Source: Parazoarcus communis SWub3 = DSM 12120 (GTDB lineage: Bacteria > Pseudomonadota > Gammaproteobacteria > Burkholderiales > Rhodocyclaceae). From it: DNA of 64,000 nucleotides. The notes under the pieces were generated by a model. That model was not told the origin of the DNA, made no database searches, and saw nothing but the letters and a program-made list of their open reading frames with translations. The stretch covers positions 56,203 through 120,202 of the forward strand of contig NZ_QKOE01000014.1 in NCBI RefSeq assembly GCF_003226565.1, in the 5' to 3' direction. This document shows, piece by piece, positions 46,253-55,897 of this stretch (positions are counted from its first letter, which is position 1; each line of letters begins with the position of its first letter). The translations under genes and the position numbers were made by a program.

Positions 46253-46274
46253 AAAAACCCGGGAAGTTTTCCCG
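46253..46274 (-). terminator. Rho-independent terminator of the SLC13-type gene
   Basis: On the minus strand the hairpin CGGGAA / TTCCCG with a 3-nt loop is followed by GGTTTTT. It lies 35 nt beyond the stop of the transporter gene and upstream of the TonB-receptor gene, so it separates the two transcripts. Confidence 0.7.
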
Positions 46275-46308
46275 ACGTGCAAGGATGCGTGCTGACGCAA
46301 TACGCGCG

Positions 46309-48141
46309 CTAGAACGGAAACAACACCGGCAACAGCCCGACACACACCAGCATGACCACCACGGTAAACGGCACCCCGATGCGCACGAAATCCCCAAAGC
46401 GGTAGTCCCCCGGCCCCAGCACCAGCGTGTTGACCGGTGACGACACCGGGGTCATGAAGGCCGCCGATGCTGCCAGCGCAACCGTCATCGCAAACGGATA
46501 GGGCGAAACACCCAGTTGAGCAGCGAGGCCCAGCCCGATCGGCGCCATCAACACCGCCGTTGCCGTGTTGGAGATGAACAGGCCGACCACCGCAGTCAGC
46601 ACAAACAAGGCGGCCATCACACCACGCGGTGAGCCCTCGCCGGTCAAGGCCAGCACGCCGCCAACCAGGTAGTCGATACCGCCGGTCTTTTGCAACGCGG
46701 TCGCAAATGGCAGCATGCCGACGATGAGGATCAGGCTCTGCCAGTGGATGCTGCGATACGCACTGTCCATGTCGATACAACGCATCGCGCCCATCAGCAC
46801 ACAGCCAATCAGCGCCGCAATCACGTTTGGCACCACCCCGCTGATCATCAGCGCAACCGTCACCGCCAGACAGATCAGGGCGTGGGGGGCACGCCGTGCC
46901 GCCGGCGCCGCCTCATCCATCTCGGCAGGTAAGGTCAGCACCAGAAAGTCGTGCGCCTGGGCATGCAACAAGCGGATGGATTTCCAGGTACCGGCAATCA
47001 GCAGCGTATCGCCCATCTTCAGCTTTTCGTGCAGCAGATTGTCAGCCAGCGACTGGCCGTTACGGCGCAGCCCCATCACATTGATGCCCCGTTGCGAGCG
47101 CATGCGCAACTCGAGGATGGACTTGCCGATCAACCCCGAGCCGGGCGGCACCAGCACCTCGGCCAAGCCAAGCTCGCGTGACAGATCGGCAAAGTAGTCG
47201 TCACGAAACGCTCTGTCCTGCAGACACATCTCATTGGCAAAGCGGGCGATATCCTCTTCACCGCGGGCGAAATCGATCAGGATGACATCGCCGGCCAGAA
47301 TCTCGCGGTTGGCCGCGGTCGTCAGCATCACCCTGCCGAACTGACGGCTACGTTCAATGGCAACGATGTTGGCGCCGTAGCGGGCGCGCAACTGCAACTC
47401 ACCCAGGGTATGGCCGATCATCGGCGAATGGGTGGCCACCATCATGCGCCGCGCTCGATGCAACAACTGATAGTCTTCGGCCAGCTCGCGCAAGCGGCGG
47501 CGGCGACTGCGTACCGGCGTCTCAGCCTGCGCGGGGCCGCTGAGCCACCCGCGCACCAGCAGCATGTAGCCCACGCCCAGCGCCAGCACCACCAGCCCGG
47601 CGGGCGTAAAGTCAAAGAAACCAAAGCCCGCATGCCCGGCGCGGTGCAACTCGGCATTCACCACCATGTTCGGCGGCGTGCCAACCAGGGTGAGCATGCC
47701 GCTCATCAGCGCAGCAAAGGCCAGCGGCATCATCAGCCGGCGCGGCTGAGCACCGATGCGCGCGGCAATACTCAGTGCCACGGGAATGAAGATCGCCACC
47801 ACGCCGGTCGAACTCATCACCGACCCCAGCAGGGCCACCGCCAGCATCAGCAATACCAGCAGGCGCGCTTCGTTGCTGCCGGCGCGCGCAACCAGCCAGT
47901 CCCCTACCCGAAACGCCACTCCGGTGCGCACCAATCCCTCGCCAATGACGAAGAAGGCGGCAATCAGGATCACGCTTGGCTCGCTGAAGCCGGCGAGCGC
48001 TTCGCTGACCGACACCGTGCCCCCCAGTACCAGCGCAAGCAGCGCGCACAGCGCCACCACATCCGTACGGGGGCGGTTGGCAACGAAGCAGCCGACGCAC
48101 AGCGCCAGCAGCCCGAACACCCAGAAAATTTCAGGATTCAT
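46309..48141 (-). CDS. SLC13/DASS-type anion transporter with TrkA-C domains
   Basis: A 610-residue inner-membrane symporter of the divalent anion/sodium family. ATG 48141 (MNPEIFWVFGLL) is chosen over upstream 48204 because the hydrophobic start matches the family. N-terminal membrane helices are followed at about 200-370 by two cytoplasmic TrkA-C (RCK-C) domains (APMIGHTLGEL-like segment and ELRMRSQRGINVMGLRRNGQ), then a second membrane half with TTDVV/SNTATAVLMAPIG-type anion motifs. Substrate (sulfate, dicarboxylate or another anion) unknown. Confidence 0.88.
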   Translation of the reverse strand: MNPEIFWVFGLLALCVGCFVANRPRTDVVALCALLALVLGGTVSVSEALAGFSEPSVILIAAFFVIGEGLVRTGVAFRVGDWLVARAGSNEARLLVLLMLAVALLGSVMSSTGVVAIFIPVALSIAARIGAQPRRLMMPLAFAALMSGMLTLVGTPPNMVVNAELHRAGHAGFGFFDFTPAGLVVLALGVGYMLLVRGWLSGPAQAETPVRSRRRRLRELAEDYQLLHRARRMMVATHSPMIGHTLGELQLRARYGANIVAIERSRQFGRVMLTTAANREILAGDVILIDFARGEEDIARFANEMCLQDRAFRDDYFADLSRELGLAEVLVPPGSGLIGKSILELRMRSQRGINVMGLRRNGQSLADNLLHEKLKMGDTLLIAGTWKSIRLLHAQAHDFLVLTLPAEMDEAAPAARRAPHALICLAVTVALMISGVVPNVIAALIGCVLMGAMRCIDMDSAYRSIHWQSLILIVGMLPFATALQKTGGIDYLVGGVLALTGEGSPRGVMAALFVLTAVVGLFISNTATAVLMAPIGLGLAAQLGVSPYPFAMTVALAASAAFMTPVSSPVNTLVLGPGDYRFGDFVRIGVPFTVVVMLVCVGLLPVLFPF

Positions 48142-48283
48142 GACAATTGAAGGGCAGACGCAAAAAGCAGAACCGGCAACTCGCGATCCAGGCCCTTTGG
48201 CCACGCGTATTGCCGGTTCCGCGCCGCATCTTACCCGCAGAAGGCGCCGTCAGCACGCGGCAGCGCTTCACAGCGCAGCCGAA

Positions 48284-49969
48284 TCAAACCCTGAAGCGAC
48301 CAACCACTTCCTGCAGATTCGCCGCACGGGAGGACAGATCCCTTGCAGCGGCGGCGGCCTGACGCACCGCAGTGCTGTTGGATTCGCTCATCGTCGCAAT
48401 CTGCTCCACATTGCGCGCAATCTCGGTACTGGCAGTGGACTGCTCGACCAGCGCGGAGGAAATCTCGCCCACTGCACTCACCACTTCCTGCGAGCTGCCA
48501 TTGATGTTCTCGATCGCCGTGCCGGCACGGTCGGACAACTCCACACTGCTGCGCACGCTCTCGCTCTGCCTGCGCATCGTCTGCACCGCACGCTCGGTTT
48601 CGGTGTGGATCTGACCGACGATACGGGCAATCTCCTCGGTCGAACTCGATGTCCGCTCGGCCAGCTTGCGGACTTCGTCGGCCACCACCGCAAACCCACG
48701 CCCCTGCTCGCCCGCGCGCGCAGCCTCGATTGCGGCATTGAGCGCCAGCAGATTGGTCTGGTCAGCCACTTCCTTGATGATATTGACCACCGAGGCGATC
48801 TCGCGCGAATGCTTGCCAAGATCCTCGATGGTCTCTGCAGCAGAAGACACCTCTCGCGCGATCCGGTTGATGTCGCTCACGACACTGCGGATCGCACTCG
48901 AACCGGTGTTTGCGGCCTCGCCCGACTGGCGCGCCATGCGGTCTGCATCGGTTGCCGAGCTGGATACATGGTTGATGCTGACCGTCATCTCCTCGACCGA
49001 GGCGGCCATCGAGGTTGCCGCCTGGGACTGCTCCTCACTGGCAGTGGCAATGCTGTCGGACGCGGCAGAGAGCTGTTCGCTGGCGGCGGCAATCTGCGAA
49101 GAGTTGTCACTGATGATGCCGATCATCGAACGCAACTGGCCGACCATCTCCCGCAGCGAGTACAACATGCTCGTGCGGTCACCCGCAGCCAGCGCGATGT
49201 CCACCGTCAGGTCGCCACCGGCCACCCGCTGCAGCACCGAATTGGCATAAGCGGGTTCTCCACCGACCTGACGCATCACCGAACGATGGATCATCAAGGC
49301 AATCGCGATACCGATCACCACACCCATCCCCATCAGCACCGTCGTCAGCAGCAAGGCACGTTCGCCGCCGGAAACCGCCTCTGCCGCAGCCTCCTGGGCG
49401 CGTGCAACCTGACGCGCGGCGAGCTGATCGAGCGACACCCCCAAGGTACGGGAGGCCGGCAACATCTGTTCAAGCTGGGTCTGGAAACGATTCAGCATCT
49501 CGTCGAAACGGACGTAATCCTCCGCCACCGACGCTTCGCGAAGCGCAACGACGGACTGATCCAGACCCACATAGTGACGCCGCCACTCTGCGTAATGTCC
49601 GCGCATCTCGTCGTACTGACGCTGGGCCTCGGCGGAAAGGCGTGGCAGCTTCTCGACGTCGACGATCAACTGATCCACAACCCGCCACGAATCCGCGCGG
49701 GCCTTGATGACACCGTCGAGAACGGCGGTCGTCTGGGGAGACGGAATTCGCAACGGCGGTACTTCCAGCGTCTGGGCTCGAATCCTCATCCGCTCCATGT
49801 TCAGCGCACCATAGCCGGCCATCGCCGGAATCCGACGCTCCGCCAATTCATGGATATCCGTCGTCATGCTCCGTTCGCTGACGACTGCAAACCCGCCAAT
49901 CACGATCAGCAGGGCAAGCATCGCCCCGAACCCCAGCATCAGCAGGGCACGCAAACTCATGTCCTTCAT
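48284..49969 (-). CDS. Methyl-accepting chemotaxis protein
   Basis: A 561-residue chemoreceptor. Membrane segment about 8-28 ([20 protein letters not shown]), a four-helix-bundle-type periplasmic domain, second membrane segment near 190-210, HAMP, and the long signalling hairpin with the conserved tip [23 protein letters not shown] 49969 (MKDMSLR), preceded by AGGGAG, is chosen over an upstream 50041. No CheWA-binding pentapeptide for CheR tethering is visible at the C-terminus. It stands alone after an AT-rich upstream gap. Confidence 0.93.
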   Translation of the reverse strand: MKDMSLRALLMLGFGAMLALLIVIGGFAVVSERSMTTDIHELAERRIPAMAGYGALNMERMRIRAQTLEVPPLRIPSPQTTAVLDGVIKARADSWRVVDQLIVDVEKLPRLSAEAQRQYDEMRGHYAEWRRHYVGLDQSVVALREASVAEDYVRFDEMLNRFQTQLEQMLPASRTLGVSLDQLAARQVARAQEAAAEAVSGGERALLLTTVLMGMGVVIGIAIALMIHRSVMRQVGGEPAYANSVLQRVAGGDLTVDIALAAGDRTSMLYSLREMVGQLRSMIGIISDNSSQIAAASEQLSAASDSIATASEEQSQAATSMAASVEEMTVSINHVSSSATDADRMARQSGEAANTGSSAIRSVVSDINRIAREVSSAAETIEDLGKHSREIASVVNIIKEVADQTNLLALNAAIEAARAGEQGRGFAVVADEVRKLAERTSSSTEEIARIVGQIHTETERAVQTMRRQSESVRSSVELSDRAGTAIENINGSSQEVVSAVGEISSALVEQSTASTEIARNVEQIATMSESNSTAVRQAAAAARDLSSRAANLQEVVGRFRV

Positions 49970-50625
49970 AAAATCTCCCTGTGCGCACCGTCTATTACAG
50001 AAGTTATAAATCCTGCAGGTCTCCCCAGCACGGGGACCCATGTTGTAACGGCCAAGACCAGCAGAACTTGAACATCTACTGATATCGCGTCTCTTCCGAC
50101 AAAGTCATAGCGGAAAGTTCCCGTCCATCTGCGGATTTCGCGCATCACAAGGAAGAAGTACGCAGGCGGCAATTGCCTTGACCCCCTATTTCCCCATTGA
50201 CCTGCCCATGATTGGTTGCAGTTCGGTGGTGGCCTGAAAACACAGCACCAACAGGACTACTGAGCTGCTATCCAGCCCTGAAAAAGCAGCGCTTCTTGAG
50301 CATCCCCTTGAAACTCGAGTATCCCAAGAAGAGGCAGAACGACGCTTAGGTTCCTCGTGCCCATGTAGATCTACGTGGCACATGTTCTGAGCGCTACGCA
50401 TCGATTGCGCTTCATAGGCGGATGGATCAAGACAAGAGGTCACGCTGCGGGGCCCCTCGTCAATCGGCTGGCCTCTTGATCGAGCACCTCCCTTGTACGT
50501 CGTCGCATGTTCGATATCACGCGCCCCCACCACCGACGACTCAAGCCCAATGAAAGCGAATCTCGGAGTATGCCATTTTGGTTTATTGATTTAGAATTCA
50601 TAAAGCATTTTCCAATTCATTCAAC
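49970..50625. other. 656-nt intergenic region before the T6SS island
   Basis: No gene can be supported; a 115-codon minus-strand frame at 50186-50533 lacks a ribosome binding site and recognisable product. GC content is lower than in the flanks, and the last 70 nt before vgrG are AT-rich (TTTATTGATTTAGAATTCAT), suggesting a promoter there, though no clear -35/-10 pair was fixed. This gap is the probable left boundary of the accessory island. Confidence 0.5.
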
Positions 50626-52842
50626 ATGAACCGTCTTCTCATTGCCCACACCCCGCTGGGCGACGCACTGTGGGCCGTGAGCGTGGCAGGACGCGAAGCG
50701 CTGTCCTCGCTGTATCAATTCCACGTCCGCTTCCACGCTAACGACAAGAACCTCGACTGCCAGGCCATGATCGGCGAGCGGTGCGCGATCGAGCTCGAGA
50801 CCGACCGTCGGGGCACGCGCTACCTGTCGGGCAGCATGATCAACTTCTCGGCCATTGGCCGCGAGGGCCGCTACTGGGTGTACGAGGCCACCGTCGCCCC
50901 GCGCCTGTGGCACGCCTCGCGCCGTGCCGACTTCCGTATCTGGCAGAACAAGACCGTCCCCGACATCGTCAGCCAGGTGCTGGGCGAGAACGCGGTGCGC
51001 TTCGACGTGCGCCTGAAGCAGACCTACAAGACCTGGACCTACCTCACCCAGCACGGCGACACCGACTTCGAGTTCATCTGCCGCCAGCTCGAGCACGAGG
51101 GCATCTTCTTCTGGTTCGAGCACGCCGCGGGCGGCGAGACCATGGTGCTGGCCGACCACTTCACCATCCACCAGCCCTTTCCCGGCTACGCCTCAGTGCC
51201 CTTCTACGCCCCCGGCGAGGCCCGCGCCACCGAGGACCACTTCGATGCCTGGCGCCTCACCCGTCAGGTCGAGACCGGCCAGCTCGAGCACACCGACTAC
51301 GACTTCACCAAGCCGCGCGCCGATCTCACCACCCGCTTCGTCGATCCGCGCGGCCACCTGTTCGACCAGTACCAGCGCTTCGCCTACCCGGGCGACTACA
51401 CCGAGCTGCCCAACGGCAACAGCTACGCCGCCAACACCCTCGAGCGTCTGCAGACCGAGCAGGAAACCGTGCTGCTCGAAGGCCGTGTGCGCGGTGCCGC
51501 CCCCGGCTACATCTTCAGCCTCACCGAGCATCCGCGCGACGACCAGAACCGCGAGCTGCTGATCACCGCCGCCCACTACGACATCACCGACAACACCTAC
51601 GAAGGCAGCGACGCCGCCCAGCCGAGCAGCTTTCGGCTCAGCATCGAGGCGATGCCGGCCAACCGCCCCTTCCGCCCGCCGCTTGCCACCCCCAAGCCGC
51701 GCACCCGTGGCCCCCAGACCGCCGTCGTCGTCGGCCCCCCGGGCGAGGAGATCCACACCGACCAGTACGGCCGCGTCAAGGTTCACTTCTTCTGGGACCG
51801 CTACGGCAAGAAAGACGGCACCGACACCTGCTGGATCCGCGTCGCACAACCCTGGGCCGGCAGCAACTTCGGCGCCATCCACCTGCCGCGCATCGGCCAA
51901 GAGGTCATCGTCGATTTCGAGCACGGCGACCCCGACCGGCCCATCATCACCGGGCGCGTCTATAACGCCGAGCAGATGCCCCCCTGGGCCCTGCCCGCCA
52001 ACAAGACCCAGTCGGGCTTTCTCACCCGCTCCTCCCTGGGCGGATCCGCCGCCAACGCCAACGCCATCCGCTTCGAGGATCTGAAGGGCGCCGAGCAGCT
52101 GTGGATCCACGCAGAGCGCAACCAGGACATCGAGGTCGAGCTCGACGAGACCCACTGGGTCGGCCAGGACCGCACCAAGACCATCGACCGCGACGAGACC
52201 ACACACGTCAAGCGCGACCGCACCGAGACGGTCGATGCCAACGAAACCATCACCGTCCACAAGAACCGCACCGAAACCGTCGACGGCAACGAGTCGGTCA
52301 CCGTCCACAAGAGCCGCAAGAAGACCATCGACCAGAACGAGACCGACCGCATCGGCAAGAACTGGTCGGTCAAGGTCGGCAAGTTCAAGACCGAAACCAT
52401 CGGCATGGCCTATATGCAGAACGTGGGCATGGGCCGCATGGAGAACGTCGGCATGGGCTACAGCCTGAACGTCGGCCTGGCCATGAACACCGTTGTCGGT
52501 ATGAACCAGTCGGCTAAGATCGGCAAGAACAAATCGACCACCGTGGGCACCCAGTACAGCCTGAAAGTAGGGGGCAGCGGCAGTAGCGGCGGCGCGACGC
52601 CGCAAGTCATGTCATTTACCGGCGCACCGGTCGGCGGCGCGAGCGGGGGCGGCAGCGGATCGAGCATCACCATGGATGCCGACTCCATCACCCTGACGGT
52701 GGGTCAGAGCACCATCACGCTCAAGAGCGACGGCACGATTACCGTGCTTGGTCATGACTTTCAGAGCACTTTCACAGGAGAGCAGGTCATCAAGGCCGAT
52801 GGCAACATCACGATCAAGGGGGCCAAAGTCCTTGAAAACTAA
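50626..52842 (+). CDS. vgrG: Type VI secretion spike protein VgrG (TssI)
   Basis: A 738-residue trimeric tip of the T6SS needle. The N-terminal half is gp27-like (EALSSLYQFHVRFHANDKNL, FEFICRQLEHEGIFFWFEH), then the gp5 OB domain with GEEIHTDQYGRVKVHFFWDR (from residue 374) and PRIGQEVIVDFEHGDPDRPI, then a beta-helix needle of repeated E-T-V/I-x-x-N/D units (about 510-610), a Gly/Ser/Ala-rich break near 650-675 and a final beta segment. No Shine-Dalgarno is visible before the ATG. Core tss genes are absent, so this is an orphan vgrG island whose effectors use an apparatus encoded elsewhere. Confidence 0.97.
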   Translation: MNRLLIAHTPLGDALWAVSVAGREALSSLYQFHVRFHANDKNLDCQAMIGERCAIELETDRRGTRYLSGSMINFSAIGREGRYWVYEATVAPRLWHASRRADFRIWQNKTVPDIVSQVLGENAVRFDVRLKQTYKTWTYLTQHGDTDFEFICRQLEHEGIFFWFEHAAGGETMVLADHFTIHQPFPGYASVPFYAPGEARATEDHFDAWRLTRQVETGQLEHTDYDFTKPRADLTTRFVDPRGHLFDQYQRFAYPGDYTELPNGNSYAANTLERLQTEQETVLLEGRVRGAAPGYIFSLTEHPRDDQNRELLITAAHYDITDNTYEGSDAAQPSSFRLSIEAMPANRPFRPPLATPKPRTRGPQTAVVVGPPGEEIHTDQYGRVKVHFFWDRYGKKDGTDTCWIRVAQPWAGSNFGAIHLPRIGQEVIVDFEHGDPDRPIITGRVYNAEQMPPWALPANKTQSGFLTRSSLGGSAANANAIRFEDLKGAEQLWIHAERNQDIEVELDETHWVGQDRTKTIDRDETTHVKRDRTETVDANETITVHKNRTETVDGNESVTVHKSRKKTIDQNETDRIGKNWSVKVGKFKTETIGMAYMQNVGMGRMENVGMGYSLNVGLAMNTVVGMNQSAKIGKNKSTTVGTQYSLKVGGSGSSGGATPQVMSFTGAPVGGASGGGSGSSITMDADSITLTVGQSTITLKSDGTITVLGHDFQSTFTGEQVIKADGNITIKGAKVLEN

Positions 52843-53350
52843 TATCCTGCCGCCCGACTCGACATTGCCCGCACAGCCAAACGAGGACGCCCCACTTGAC
52901 CGCTTCCTTAGTCGGGCGACGACGCCTCGCCCACATCCAGACAAGGTCGAAGGGTTGAGTCTGGGTACCCTGGAAATGCTTGACGCCTGCGGGAAAGCCC
53001 GAGTTGGGATCAACTGCTTCTCACTGACGAATATCCCCGCAGCCACACTGGTTGCACTTACCCCCAAGGATGTCGGTCGAGCGGTGGCACTCGGTTTCAC
53101 CCATGGCGACCCACAACAACCAGTGATCCTGGGCTTCATGCTCGACGCTGAGCCCGTTTCCAGGTCGCTGCGTATCGACCGCAGCGGCGAACGCGTCATG
53201 ATCGAGGCACAGAGCGAGTTGGAGCTTCGCTGCGGTGACGCCGTCATCTTGCTGCAGGCTGACGGCCACATCCACCTGCACGGACGCTACATTACCAGCC
53301 ACGCCGAGGCAGGGCAACGCATCCGCGGTGGCTCAGTGCAGATCAACTGA
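52832..53350 (+). CDS. DUF6484-type T6SS accessory protein
   Basis: A 172-residue protein immediately after vgrG. The conserved part reads EMLDACGKARVGINCFSLTN, GRAVALGFTHGDPQQPVILG and IHLHGRYITSHAEAGQRIRG, a beta-rich, spike-like pattern seen in T6SS cluster proteins of the DUF6484 type. TTG 52832, inside the vgrG end and preceded by GGGGG, is the start I favour; ATG 52799 or 52748 would overlap vgrG further. It probably helps load an effector or caps the spike. Confidence 0.75.
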   Translation: MKTNILPPDSTLPAQPNEDAPLDRFLSRATTPRPHPDKVEGLSLGTLEMLDACGKARVGINCFSLTNIPAATLVALTPKDVGRAVALGFTHGDPQQPVILGFMLDAEPVSRSLRIDRSGERVMIEAQSELELRCGDAVILLQADGHIHLHGRYITSHAEAGQRIRGGSVQIN

Positions 53351-53365
53351 AGCTGAAACCGATCC

Positions 53366-54463
53366 ATGGAACTTGTCTGTATCTCCAAGCACCTTGCCAG
53401 CTCTATTACGACGGCAATCGATGTAACGGGGCGCGAGCATCTGGTCATCGTTGCCAAGGCGAGTTGGCGTATTCCAGCGCCACGCCAACGCCCCCGCCCC
53501 CTGCCGCCGCAGCCCTTGGTAGTGGCCGATGCCTACCACGGCGAGCCCGGGCGCTCGGCTATGCGGTATGGCGATGACTTCGCGCGCTTCAAACCCCGCT
53601 GCGACGTTCTGTTCGATGCTTGTGCCCATGCGCCGTCGGAGCATCCCATCCGCCAACTGGACCTGGCGGTGCAGGTCGGCGCGCTCAGTAAGCGGATTCG
53701 CGTCTTCGGCCCACGTAATTGGACACGCGGCCTGCTCGGACTCACGCCATCCAAACCCGAGCCATTCATTCGCATGCCACTGCACTTCGGCCATGCCTTT
53801 GGCGGCTCGCAAAGCTACGACGCCAACGGGAAAACGCTGACCGAGGCCTTGCTCACCAACCCCGACGGACTGGGCTGGGGAGGCCCCAACACCGCACGCG
53901 AGCTCGTCGGCGCGCCCGTGGCCAACCTCGAGCATCCCGACGATCCGATCAAACGCCCCGACGGCCGCAACCAACCCGTTGCGCTGAGTGCCATCGGCCG
54001 TCACTATCAACCGCGCCAAGACTATGCCGGCACCTACGACGACGCTTGGCGCCGTAACGTCGCCCCCTTTCTCCCTGAAGACTTTGACGACCGCTTCCAT
54101 CAGTGCGCCCCCGAGGACCAGCAGATCGACTATCCCCGTGGCGGAGAAACCGTGCGCCTGAACCATCTCCTGCCATCGTGTCCCGCACTCACCTTCTCGC
54201 TTCCGCAGTTGGACGGGGTGAAGGTCCGCATCCTGCGTACCGACTACAGCACCGAGCAGATCGATGCCGTCGTCGACACTCTGTTCTTCGAAACCGACGC
54301 CGGGCGCTTCTCAGCCGTGTGGCGGGCCAGCAGCCCCATCCGGCGCCGCCTGCAAGAATTTGACACCATCGCCGTCGGGCCGATCGAACCGGAGTGGTGG
54401 CGCGCCCGCAGCCTAGGGCTGGACGATCACAGCTGCCCGGGCTGCGGGGAGACACCTGCATGA
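53366..54463 (+). CDS. DUF2169 family T6SS accessory/adaptor protein
   Basis: A 365-residue protein of the DUF2169 family, which is found in vgrG-effector operons and proposed to act as an adaptor in effector loading. Family blocks visible: the opening VCISKHLASSITTAIDVTGR, LVIVAKASWRIP, FIRMPLHFGHAFGGSQSYD and NPDGLGWGGPN, with VLFDACAHAPS in between. Soluble, no signal peptide. Overlaps the next gene by 4 nt, so co-translated. Confidence 0.85.
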   Translation: MELVCISKHLASSITTAIDVTGREHLVIVAKASWRIPAPRQRPRPLPPQPLVVADAYHGEPGRSAMRYGDDFARFKPRCDVLFDACAHAPSEHPIRQLDLAVQVGALSKRIRVFGPRNWTRGLLGLTPSKPEPFIRMPLHFGHAFGGSQSYDANGKTLTEALLTNPDGLGWGGPNTARELVGAPVANLEHPDDPIKRPDGRNQPVALSAIGRHYQPRQDYAGTYDDAWRRNVAPFLPEDFDDRFHQCAPEDQQIDYPRGGETVRLNHLLPSCPALTFSLPQLDGVKVRILRTDYSTEQIDAVVDTLFFETDAGRFSAVWRASSPIRRRLQEFDTIAVGPIEPEWWRARSLGLDDHSCPGCGETPA

Positions 54464-55488
54464 CAGCACCGGCGCAATCCCTGCGTGTTTCAGCCAGCGG
54501 CATCTGTTGCGCGGTAGGCTACACGGCCGAAGCAAGCGCGTGTGCCTTACGCGCGGGGCTCGACCATTTTCAGGAAAGCACTTTTGTAGCAGAAGACGGT
54601 TCGCCCGTGCGTATCGCGCGTCTGCCCGAAACAGATATCTGGGGTGCGCCCCGTCTTGCTCGTTGGGCTGCACGGGCAATTGAGGCGTGCCTGGCGTCAA
54701 TCGCGGCGACCGAGCGACACTCGATTCCCATTCTCTTGCTGACGGCCTCACTCAGTCGGCCGATGAGCGAGGAGCGCGCACAGTTCGAAACAGCTCGCGC
54801 AGCCCAGGCCGCACTCGACCGCACATTCCCCCCTCATTCCAGGATCATTCCAGGTGATCGCGCCGCCTTGGGCACGGGACTGGCCCTTGCGCGCCAGCTT
54901 CTTGACCAGGAGCAGTTACCGGGGGTGCTCGTGGTCGGCCTCGACAGCTACCTCAATGCAGCCAGCATCAACCACTACCTGAGTGAAGAGCGCCTGCTGG
55001 TGCCCGGCAACCGTGACGGGTTCATTCCAGGCGAAGCCGCTGCGGCCGTCTTGCTCGAACGTTCCCGTCCAGATACATCGGGGTTGCACGTCATCGGCAT
55101 CGGACAAGGCCAGGAATCCGGACGCCCGGACGGCAGCGTACCGAGCCGCGCACAAGGCCTGAGCCACGCCATCCGCGCGGCTGTCGCCGATGCCGGAGCC
55201 GATGCTGCCGACCTCGATTTCCGCCTGAGCGACCAGAACGGTGAAGGCTTCTTTGCCCGCGAGGCCGCCAATGCACTGACTCGGGTTGCCGTTCCGGGTG
55301 GGCACAAACTTCCCACCCTCACCACTGCCGACTGCACAGGCGAGATCGGGGCGGCCACCGGCCCACTCATGCTTGCCTGGCTCCACCGGCTGCTTGCCCA
55401 TGCCAACGCACCGGGTCGCTGCGGCCTTATCCACCTCGCCAGTGACGAGGGTGCGCGCTGCGCGCTCATCGTACGCCATCAACCCTGA
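54460..55488 (+). CDS. Ketosynthase-like T6SS-associated protein lacking catalytic residues
   Basis: A 342-residue protein with a thiolase/beta-ketoacyl-synthase fold: RVSASGICCAVGYTAEASAC at the N-terminus, a GVLVVGLDSYLNAASINHYL segment and LVPGNRDGFIPGEAAAAVLL, all typical fold landmarks. The catalytic residues are not there: no Cys where the TACSS nucleophile should be (IPGDRAALGTG instead), SDQNGEG (from 257) in place of HGTGT and GEIGAATG (294-301) in place of GH-x-x-GAAG. It is therefore probably a structural or chaperone-like member of the effector-loading set (DUF2169, PAAR-like). Overlaps DUF2169 by 4 nt. Confidence 0.8.
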   Translation: MTAPAQSLRVSASGICCAVGYTAEASACALRAGLDHFQESTFVAEDGSPVRIARLPETDIWGAPRLARWAARAIEACLASIAATERHSIPILLLTASLSRPMSEERAQFETARAAQAALDRTFPPHSRIIPGDRAALGTGLALARQLLDQEQLPGVLVVGLDSYLNAASINHYLSEERLLVPGNRDGFIPGEAAAAVLLERSRPDTSGLHVIGIGQGQESGRPDGSVPSRAQGLSHAIRAAVADAGADAADLDFRLSDQNGEGFFAREAANALTRVAVPGGHKLPTLTTADCTGEIGAATGPLMLAWLHRLLAHANAPGRCGLIHLASDEGARCALIVRHQP

Positions 55489-55504
55489 CAAGGACTCAAG
55501 CACC

Positions 55505-55894
55505 ATGGAAACCCATGTCTATGCCAACGACGACGAGTTCTGCTCCCGCGCGGCCGACGGTATATCGACTGCCGCCTTTCCCGACCCGTGCTGGAGCCCG
55601 CCGCCCAAGAAGCCCGGCCCCGTCCTCGTCCCCTACACCAATACCGCCTTTGCCCGCAACCTGCAAAACGGCACCTCCACCGTGTTCGTCTGCGGCACGC
55701 CGGTTGCGAAGAAGGATGTGTCCTACCTCGCCAACAGCACAGGCAACGAACCGGCCACCTGGGCCTTCAAGCGCGGCGACAGGAGCCACGTCATCACCGG
55801 CAAGGCCTACTTCATCGACTGGTCGCCCGACGTCAAGGTCGAGGGCCTGAACGTATGCCGTCATACCGATCCGATGACCCATAACCACGGCTAA
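55505..55894 (+). CDS. PAAR-like (DUF4150) spike-tip protein
   Basis: A 129-residue protein of the DUF4150/PAAR-like group that caps VgrG and connects to a toxin. Landmarks: METHVYANDDEFCSRAADGI, FPDPCWSPPPKKPGPVLVPY, NTAFARNL, STVFVCGTPVAKKD and the C-terminal His/Asp-rich VCRHTDPMTHNHG that would bind the metal at the tip. ATG 55505 is preceded by AAGGA. The effector follows after 3 nt, so this is its dedicated tip. Confidence 0.85.
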   Translation: METHVYANDDEFCSRAADGISTAAFPDPCWSPPPKKPGPVLVPYTNTAFARNLQNGTSTVFVCGTPVAKKDVSYLANSTGNEPATWAFKRGDRSHVITGKAYFIDWSPDVKVEGLNVCRHTDPMTHNHG

Positions 55895-55897
55895 TAC

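Noticed and set aside
47756..50071. 771-codon plus-strand frame opposite the SLC13 and chemoreceptor genes
   Set aside because: Spans two minus-strand genes and their gap, with no coherent protein features.
50186..50533. 115-codon minus-strand frame upstream of vgrG
   Set aside because: No ribosome binding site, no recognisable motif, random-looking composition; could be a gene remnant but not supportable.
52180..52570. Repetitive DNA in vgrG considered as a tandem repeat element
   Set aside because: It encodes the regular beta-helix units of the gp5-like needle and stays in frame, so it is protein structure rather than a separate DNA repeat.
51193..52605. 470-codon minus-strand frame opposite vgrG
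   Set aside because: Val/Asp/Gly-repetitive shadow generated by the vgrG repeat codons.
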